NCBI GenBank assembly: GCA_001275005.1
Contig: JWZX01002159.1
Coordinates: 1 to 10,067, forward strand
Direction of reading: 5' to 3'
Origin: Chrysochromulina tobinii
Lineage: Eukaryota; Haptophyta; Prymnesiales; Chrysochromulinaceae
DNA length: 10,067 nucleotides
The translations under genes were made by a program, and so were the position numbers. Below, one piece after another: positions 5,753 to 10,067 of this stretch. The notes beneath the pieces are model-generated. The model searched no databases, was not told where the DNA came from, and saw only the letters and a program-made list of their open reading frames with translations. Within the stretch, counting starts at the first letter, position 1, and each line of letters starts with the position of its first letter.

Positions 5753-8575
5753 ATGGCTTCAATCAAGGCGCCCACGACATTGGATGCACTTCGAAGGTCA
5801 GGCGACAAGCATGAGGTGCTTGATCTGAGCTCGGAAAGCCCTACGGTGCGACTCGTCACCAGCTGGCAACATGCGCGAGCTGGTCCCTCGGTGACCGACC
5901 GCACGCAGCGATGGCAACCATTGGACCCGACCCCTCTGCAGCAGTCGGGCAAGAGCCATGCGGACGAGAACGCGCTGTCAGCGTTTGAAAGATTGTACGA
6001 CAACGGCACGCGCCTCGGCAAGGGTTCCTTTGGCACGGTTTTCCTCGCCTCGTGCAAGCAGAGCCAGAAGCGGGTGGCCGTCAAGGAGCTGGTCGCGGGC
6101 GCTCACGCGTCTTCCACAGACATTGCACAGGAGATCGAGGTGTTGCGCGCACTCGCGTCGCCGCACGTGGTGGCCACGATAGAGGCCTTCTGGTCAGCCG
6201 ACTGCACGAAGGCCTACCTCGTGCAGGAGCTCATGGGCGGCGGCGAACTCTTCGCGTGGGTGCGCTCGAGGGCTGCGCCGCTCACCGCAGCCTCGATGGC
6301 GCGCCTGTCGCAGCACCTATTGCTCGGGCTGAGCCACCTGCACGCCAACGGCGTGCTGCACCGGGACATCAAGCCGTCCAACCTGCTCCTCTCCGACCGC
6401 TCCGAGCACGCTCAACTCCGTATCGGCGACTTTGGCCTGTGCGCCGTTCTCAAGCATCCGAATCGGATGTGTTCACAGCATCCGAATCGGATGTGTTCAC
6501 GCGAGGCGAGCAGGGAGCTGCCGGGCGCCGTCGCGGGCACAGACAGCAGGCCTAACAGCCTGTGCGATGGCGAGAGCGGCACGGGATCGATGGGCGCGCA
6601 TCCTGCGGCGCAGTCGCCAGACCCTGCGGCGTGCGTGCGCCATGCGATGGTTGGCACGCCCGAATGGATGGCGCCGGAGGTGGTGCTGTGTGCGGAGGCG
6701 GGTGCACCCGGCTACTCATTCGCGAGTGACATCTGGAGTGCGGGCTGCGTCGTGTACGCTCTGCTCACAGGTCGTGAGCATGGACCGTTTGGCGGGCGCA
6801 CACGGCACGTCGTGTTGGGCGCAGCACTGCTCACAGGTCGTGAGCATGGACCGTGTGGCGGGCGCACACGGCGCGTCGTGCGCGCCCGTGTGCCCAACAC
6901 GACGCGTGGGCCCGCGCTGACCACCGCTGCTATGACGGCTGCACACAACCGGAGGTTGAGCCGCGCCACCGCCGGTGGTGGGGGCTTTGCAGCCGGGGCC
7001 GCGCCCATAAGCGAGGCCCACGATGTGGAGGAGGACGACGAGGACGACGAGGACGACGAGGAGGAGCCGCCGACACTGGCGCTCGTCTTTGAGCGCATCC
7101 TCTCGGGACACTGGCGGGCGGAGCTGGTCGCCGACTATCTCGCGCGCGATCTGCTCTCGCACCTCCTATGCCTCACGCCCGAGAACAGGTACCAGCCGGC
7201 CGACGCGCTCACGCATATGTGGGTGCTGCTCGCAGACGATGTCGACGGGTGCGGCGCGTCCGCGCCCTGCTCACCAGTTACCGCGACAGCACCGCAAGCA
7301 CCAGCGCCATTGATGCCGCAGGGCTCTCGGCCGCAGTCGGGTCATGTGAAGCCCACGTCGACGCCCACGTCGCAGCTGCCCCCAGCACTGGTGCTTGCGG
7401 AGCCGACGTCCGCCGACCCCCCGTCGCCACCCACGCTGTCCACTGAGCCGGCGCCGCCCATGCCCATCGCGCTGCCTATGGAGGAGCCTAGTGCGCACGA
7501 GCCCCCGTGCACTCAACTGCCGCCCTCGCCCGTACTTCCCACATCGCCAAAGTGGGAGCCCTCGACCGACCCGTCGGCGACGCCGGAGCCGTCGCTCTCG
7601 CCGCCCATATTTGGCAGGTCCTCCCATAGGGAGCCATCGCTCTCGCCGCGAGCGCCTTCGACGGTGGCGATGCCCCCTGCGCCGTTGGAAAGCTCGAGGC
7701 GCGAGCCTTCACATCATGTTCACACCATGGAAAGCTCGAGGCGAGAGGCACGTTCACACCAGGTGCACACCATGGAAAGCTCGAGGCATGCGCCGATGGC
7801 CACCTCGCTCCACATTCCACCGGCGAGCTCGCCGACCTCGCTCGCCGGCGACGTCTCGACGAATGCACTGCTGCCGGGGCTTGCCTCCGACGAGCCGTCG
7901 CCGGCTGTGAATGTGAATGTGAATGTGAATGGCCACCTCGCCCCACATTCCTCCGACGAGCCGTCGCCACGCAATCCAGCTGAGGCCTCCTCCCTCGCCA
8001 CCTCCCTTGCCACCTTTGTCATGAACCCCACATCCACTAACACGAACCCCACATCCACGCACTCGAGCCGCCGCGCGTTGCCCGCGACGCGCCTCAGCGC
8101 AGCGAGGCGCCCCGCGGCTACCCCCTTCGGCGCCGGCTACAGCACTGGCGGCCACGCACCCTTCAACGCCCCTGGCGGCGGAGCCACCGCGCCGGCCGCC
8201 GAGGGCGCCGTACTGAGCGTCCTGAGTGCCGCCGGAGTCGGATGGGTGGACTGCGCGCTCGACGATCGACCCAGGTCGGCCGCAGCCGTGGCCGACGGGG
8301 CCCTTAGGCGGTATCGCGGCGTCTCGACCCTCGTGCCTGCAACATGTGTGCCCACGACGGCGCACATCGGCATGGGACGCCGCGCGACTACAACGGCGGC
8401 CGCAGAGCGAGCGCGTCAAACGAGCACGGCACCGCTCCGCAAGCGCAGGGCCATGCTGACCTCTGCCGCGTCCGAAACGGCGGTAGGCGGCGACGACAGC
8501 TTGCGCGCTCCGCCGCCCGACGACACGGACGCACTCGCTGTCCTGCTTGGCTCAATCAGGGGACCATTCAAATAG
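5753..8575 (+). CDS. CAMK-like serine/threonine protein kinase with expanded loops and long tail
   Basis: The open frame is 940 residues from this ATG; the real gene probably extends upstream by splicing to a SAM-like exon. The kinase domain spans about residues 82-492. It has the glycine loop GKGSFGTVF (89-97), VAVKEL with catalytic Lys111, ELMGGGELFAWV, HRDIKPSN (203-210, Asp205), DFG (226-228), GTPEWMAPE ending at Glu309, DIWSAGCVVYALLTG, and a final region including LLCLTPENRYQPADALTHMW. All catalytic residues are present, so it should be active. The ELMxGGELF and WSAGCVVYALLTG signatures point to the CAMK group. Two insertions are unusual. The activation segment is about 84 residues (usually 20-35), and about 90 residues separate LLTG from LVFERILSG, including an acidic EEDDEDDEDDEEE run. 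Residues 493-940 are Pro/Ser/Thr/Ala-rich, probably disordered, with short internal repeats and no recognisable domain. Substrate and pathway are unknown. Confidence 0.85.
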   Translation: MASIKAPTTLDALRRSGDKHEVLDLSSESPTVRLVTSWQHARAGPSVTDRTQRWQPLDPTPLQQSGKSHADENALSAFERLYDNGTRLGKGSFGTVFLASCKQSQKRVAVKELVAGAHASSTDIAQEIEVLRALASPHVVATIEAFWSADCTKAYLVQELMGGGELFAWVRSRAAPLTAASMARLSQHLLLGLSHLHANGVLHRDIKPSNLLLSDRSEHAQLRIGDFGLCAVLKHPNRMCSQHPNRMCSREASRELPGAVAGTDSRPNSLCDGESGTGSMGAHPAAQSPDPAACVRHAMVGTPEWMAPEVVLCAEAGAPGYSFASDIWSAGCVVYALLTGREHGPFGGRTRHVVLGAALLTGREHGPCGGRTRRVVRARVPNTTRGPALTTAAMTAAHNRRLSRATAGGGGFAAGAAPISEAHDVEEDDEDDEDDEEEPPTLALVFERILSGHWRAELVADYLARDLLSHLLCLTPENRYQPADALTHMWVLLADDVDGCGASAPCSPVTATAPQAPAPLMPQGSRPQSGHVKPTSTPTSQLPPALVLAEPTSADPPSPPTLSTEPAPPMPIALPMEEPSAHEPPCTQLPPSPVLPTSPKWEPSTDPSATPEPSLSPPIFGRSSHREPSLSPRAPSTVAMPPAPLESSRREPSHHVHTMESSRREARSHQVHTMESSRHAPMATSLHIPPASSPTSLAGDVSTNALLPGLASDEPSPAVNVNVNVNGHLAPHSSDEPSPRNPAEASSLATSLATFVMNPTSTNTNPTSTHSSRRALPATRLSAARRPAATPFGAGYSTGGHAPFNAPGGGATAPAAEGAVLSVLSAAGVGWVDCALDDRPRSAAAVADGALRRYRGVSTLVPATCVPTTAHIGMGRRATTTAAAERARQTSTAPLRKRRAMLTSAASETAVGGDDSLRAPPPDDTDALAVLLGSIRGPFK
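6453..6500 (+). repeat. Exact 24-bp tandem duplication in the kinase activation segment
   Basis: Two identical copies of a 24-bp unit (AGCATCCGAATCGGATGTGT plus TCAC) encode the octapeptide HPNRMCSQ/HPNRMCSR just after DFG. Each unit contains the inverted repeat CATCCGA-A-TCGGATG, so four alternating arms lie in a row. The 24-bp length keeps the frame. Confidence 0.92.
6761..6880 (+). repeat. 66-bp-period imperfect tandem duplication in the kinase domain
   Basis: Copy 1 starts at 6761 and copy 2 at 6827, both with CTGCTCACAGGTCGTGAGCA. They stay alike, with two mismatches, until 6814/6880, encoding LLTGREHGPFGGRTRHVV and LLTGREHGPCGGRTRRVV. Both copies carry CACAG|GT at the same place, so removing 66 nt between the two AG|GT sites would restore a single copy in frame. 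Confidence 0.9.
6808..6904. repeat. Inverted repeat overlapping the 66-bp duplication
   Basis: CGTCGTGTTGGGC at 6808-6820 recurs as its exact reverse complement at 6892-6904. Between them, GGGCGCACACGGCGCG folds back almost perfectly on CGCGCCCGTGTGCCC (about 6859-6895). The combination suggests a template-switch event after the tandem duplication. Confidence 0.8.
7687..7790 (+). repeat. Triplicated MESSRR-type repeat in the kinase tail
   Basis: GGAAAGCTCGAGGC occurs at 7687-7700, 7729-7742 and 7774-7787, spaced 42 and 45 bp apart. The encoded units are ESSRREPSHHVHTM, ESSRREARSHQVHTM and ESSRHAPM. Divergence between units suggests duplication some time ago. Function is unknown. Confidence 0.85.
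7907..7930 (+). repeat. Hexanucleotide repeat (GTGAAT)4
   Basis: Four perfect GTGAAT units encode Val-Asn four times within the disordered kinase tail. It is flanked by two copies of a TCCGACGAGCCGTCGCC segment (SDEPSP) and two related copies of a GGCCACCTCGC.CCACATTCC segment, so the area has been built by repeated duplication. Confidence 0.9.
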
Positions 8576-8861
8576 GTGAGGCCTCAGGTGGGGAAAGCTC
8601 GTAGTACTATGTAGCGCCCAATTATGTATGTTGTATCCGAGACCACCTAGAGACCACCCACAATCGCAAACGGCTTCGTGCATGCAAGACATGACCGTTG
8701 CGTATTTAAATGTGGGCAATTCCGAGTTCGTAACGGCGAACGGTTAACCTGCAACGAGCATCGACCGCTGGAACGACGTGAAGGAACTGTGTCTGTGCAT
8801 CACGCCCACTGCACGCGCGCCGCGCGCGCGCGCGCAAGAGCCGTGGCTTCCTATCAACCGG
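8576..8861 (+). promoter_or_regulatory. Intergenic region with candidate promoter for the SPPP-repeat gene
   Basis: This 286-bp spacer separates the kinase stop from the next plus-strand start. TATTTAAAT at 8703-8711, in a locally AT-rich stretch, is a plausible TATA box about 150 bp before the ATG. An alternating C/G tract at 8815-8835, broken by one CC step, lies just 27 bp before the ATG and could adopt left-handed DNA. The upstream half presumably holds the kinase 3' UTR. In-frame stop TAA at 8745-8747 closes the downstream gene's frame. Confidence 0.45.
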
Positions 8862-10067
8862 ATGCGCAACGGCGCGGGCGGTAGATTGGTTGCAGGAGTG
8901 TGGTCTTCAGCCGCCAAACTCCTTCGGCTTGCCGCATTCCTATCGCGAGCGAGTGCGCACACGGACACGGTTGGATTCGTCGTCGCCAACAGCGAACCCA
9001 ACAACATGAGCAGCTCGGACAACTTGACTCACTTTGGCAACTCGATATACGCTATCACCGGCCAAATGGATTTGACCGTCTGCGTGGCATCGTGGCACAG
9101 TGGCTTGACCGTCGCAAATGCGGAAGGTGGGTTGGCTCTGTACATCGTGCCACCGGGCGGTGATCCTAGCATCAGCACCCACTTCACAGTGAAGGCTTAC
9201 GGTGGGGGCGGAGTCGTGCGCAGCGTCACCAGTCCTTACTTTCGCCGCTACGACGTCTTTGACAATGGCTACACTTACAACTCCACTTGTAACTGCATGC
9301 GCAACCACTTTGCACCTCCAATCCAACGACTCAACTGGACCTGCCCTGCCTGCATTGCTGGAAACCCAGAATCCGGTAGCGTCGGCTACAGTGAGGCACA
9401 GATTCGGGCGGTGGGCTTCCGCTTCGGAGCCAACCAGGTGGGCCAAGCAAACTACTTCTACAGCAGCAATACCATGCTCACCGGCTACTACCCTAGCAAC
9501 GCCGCTTACAAGATCTTCATGCATCAGTGCGCTACGATCGCCGATGTGGCCTGCCCCGCCAAATACAAAATCGACTACGACAACACTCCGAGTGGAGGCG
9601 TACAACCCAAATCTGCGTTGACACAGAACTTCGCGTCCACTGGCGGCCTTGCGACTGCCGTCTTTCAAATCCATTGTGATGGTACCGTGTTCACCTCCGT
9701 GGCCCCCTTTGCGCCGCCCCTTCCACCCCATCCACCACCATGCCCGCCGCATCCGCCCGGTGAACCGCCGAGTCCTCCGCCATCTCCGCCGCCACCATCA
9801 CCACCACCCTCGCCTCCTCCACCCTCGCCCTCGCCGCCACCTCCCTCGCCCTCGCCGCCTCCGCCATCGCCGCCTCCGTCACCGCCTCCAAGTCCACCGC
9901 CGCCATCACCACCGCCATCACCACCACCCAGGCCACCACCTTCGCCGCCGCCCTCGCCGCCACCCTTCCCACCTCCACCGTCGCCGCCACCTTCTCCGCC
10001 TCCAAGACCACCGCCATCACCTCCACCTCCTTCCCCACCGCCACCATCACCGCCGCCATCTTCACCG
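8862..10067 (+). CDS. Secreted SPPP-repeat (hydroxyproline-rich, pherophorin-like) protein, partial
   Basis: The frame is open from ATG 8862 to the window edge (402 residues, no stop), so the 3' end is missing. Residues 1-32 (GGRLVAGVWSSAAKLLRLAA then FLSRASA) resemble a weak signal peptide. Residues 40-283 form a globular head with paired cysteines (TVCVAS, CNC, CPAC, QCA, VACPAK, HCDG) and three N-glycosylation sequons (NLT, NST, NWT). It is Tyr/Gly/Asn-rich like extracellular matrix domains. From about residue 284 the chain becomes (S/H/R)PPP(P) repeats, expected to form a polyproline-II rod that is hydroxylated and glycosylated. This head-plus-stalk plan resembles volvocine pherophorins and related algal wall or scale proteins, but I do not see a clear pherophorin-domain signature in the head. 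The ATG at 9006 is an alternative start that would lack the leader; an upstream exon is possible. Confidence 0.72.
   Translation, partial: MRNGAGGRLVAGVWSSAAKLLRLAAFLSRASAHTDTVGFVVANSEPNNMSSSDNLTHFGNSIYAITGQMDLTVCVASWHSGLTVANAEGGLALYIVPPGGDPSISTHFTVKAYGGGGVVRSVTSPYFRRYDVFDNGYTYNSTCNCMRNHFAPPIQRLNWTCPACIAGNPESGSVGYSEAQIRAVGFRFGANQVGQANYFYSSNTMLTGYYPSNAAYKIFMHQCATIADVACPAKYKIDYDNTPSGGVQPKSALTQNFASTGGLATAVFQIHCDGTVFTSVAPFAPPLPPHPPPCPPHPPGEPPSPPPSPPPPSPPPSPPPPSPSPPPPSPSPPPPSPPPSPPPSPPPPSPPPSPPPRPPPSPPPSPPPFPPPPSPPPSPPPRPPPSPPPPSPPPPSPPPSSP
9711..10067 (+). repeat. Degenerate SPPP-coding repeat array
   Basis: About 119 codons of almost pure Pro and Ser, with occasional His, Arg and Phe, continue to the window edge. 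Proline codons alternate among CCG, CCA, CCT and CCC, so the DNA is not a simple perfect satellite even though the peptide repeat is regular. Assembly or sequencing collapse is a risk here. Confidence 0.9.

Noticed and set aside
6453-6500. Possible CRISPR-like repeat
   Set aside because: There are only two directly abutting copies with no spacers, inside a kinase coding sequence of a eukaryote.
7754-8419. Minus-strand open frame of 221 codons
   Set aside because: It is antisense to the kinase tail and its Gly/Arg/His composition follows from GC-rich repeats.
8940-9752. Minus-strand open frame of 270 codons
   Set aside because: It is antisense to the SPPP-repeat protein. The plus frame shows structured cysteines, sequons and a continuous run into SPPP repeats, while the minus translation resembles nothing known.
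9691-10065. Minus-strand Val/Ala/Glu-rich open frame
   Set aside because: It is the reverse complement of the proline-serine repeat, so the VVMAV-type low complexity is a by-product of CCN/TCN codons.

Overview
The window looks like nuclear DNA from a GC-rich microbial eukaryote, most likely a haptophyte alga. The evidence is GT-AG introns, a Rab11-type GTPase ending in two cysteines, a LON-domain protein of the plant/algal plastid type with a secretory-like leader, and an SPPP-repeat extracellular protein. There is also a TIR/HET-like plus leucine-rich-repeat protein of a family I associate with haptophytes and dinoflagellates. The assignment rests on protein character and base composition. 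A dinoflagellate or another GC-rich alga cannot be excluded from sequence alone.

Layout, left to right. (1) Bases 1-826, minus strand: 5' part of a coiled-coil protein that runs off the left edge. (2) Bases 938-1850, minus: a two-exon LON substrate-binding-domain protein with a 64-nt intron. (3) Bases 1851-2058: a compact divergent promoter with a duplicated 12-mer. (4) Bases 2059-3837, plus: a 592-residue protein with a tandem VxxPxG motif, a TIR/HET-like domain interrupted by a very cysteine-rich segment, and leucine-rich repeats. (5) Bases 3838-4718: an 881-bp gap between convergent genes with no gene I can support. (6) Bases 4719-5375, minus: intronless Rab11. (7) From about 5374-5569 to 8575, plus: a CAMK-like protein kinase with enlarged catalytic loops and a long low-complexity tail. 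An upstream exon joined across a 79-nt intron appears to give it an N-terminal SAM domain. (8) Bases 8576-8861: a promoter with a TATA-like box and a CG-alternating tract. (9) Bases 8862 to the right edge, plus: a secreted protein with a cysteine-containing, N-glycosylatable head and an SPPP proline-rich stalk, still open at the edge.

These are ordinary monocistronic eukaryotic genes in a dense arrangement. I see no operon, CRISPR array, mobile element or defence island, and no reason to think the genes act in one pathway. Rab11 directs recycling and secretory vesicle traffic, and the SPPP protein would be secretory cargo, but their proximity is not evidence of a link. The items most worth a second look are the cryptic SAM exon, the cysteine-rich cassette in the TIR/HET-like protein, and the nested duplications in the kinase catalytic domain.
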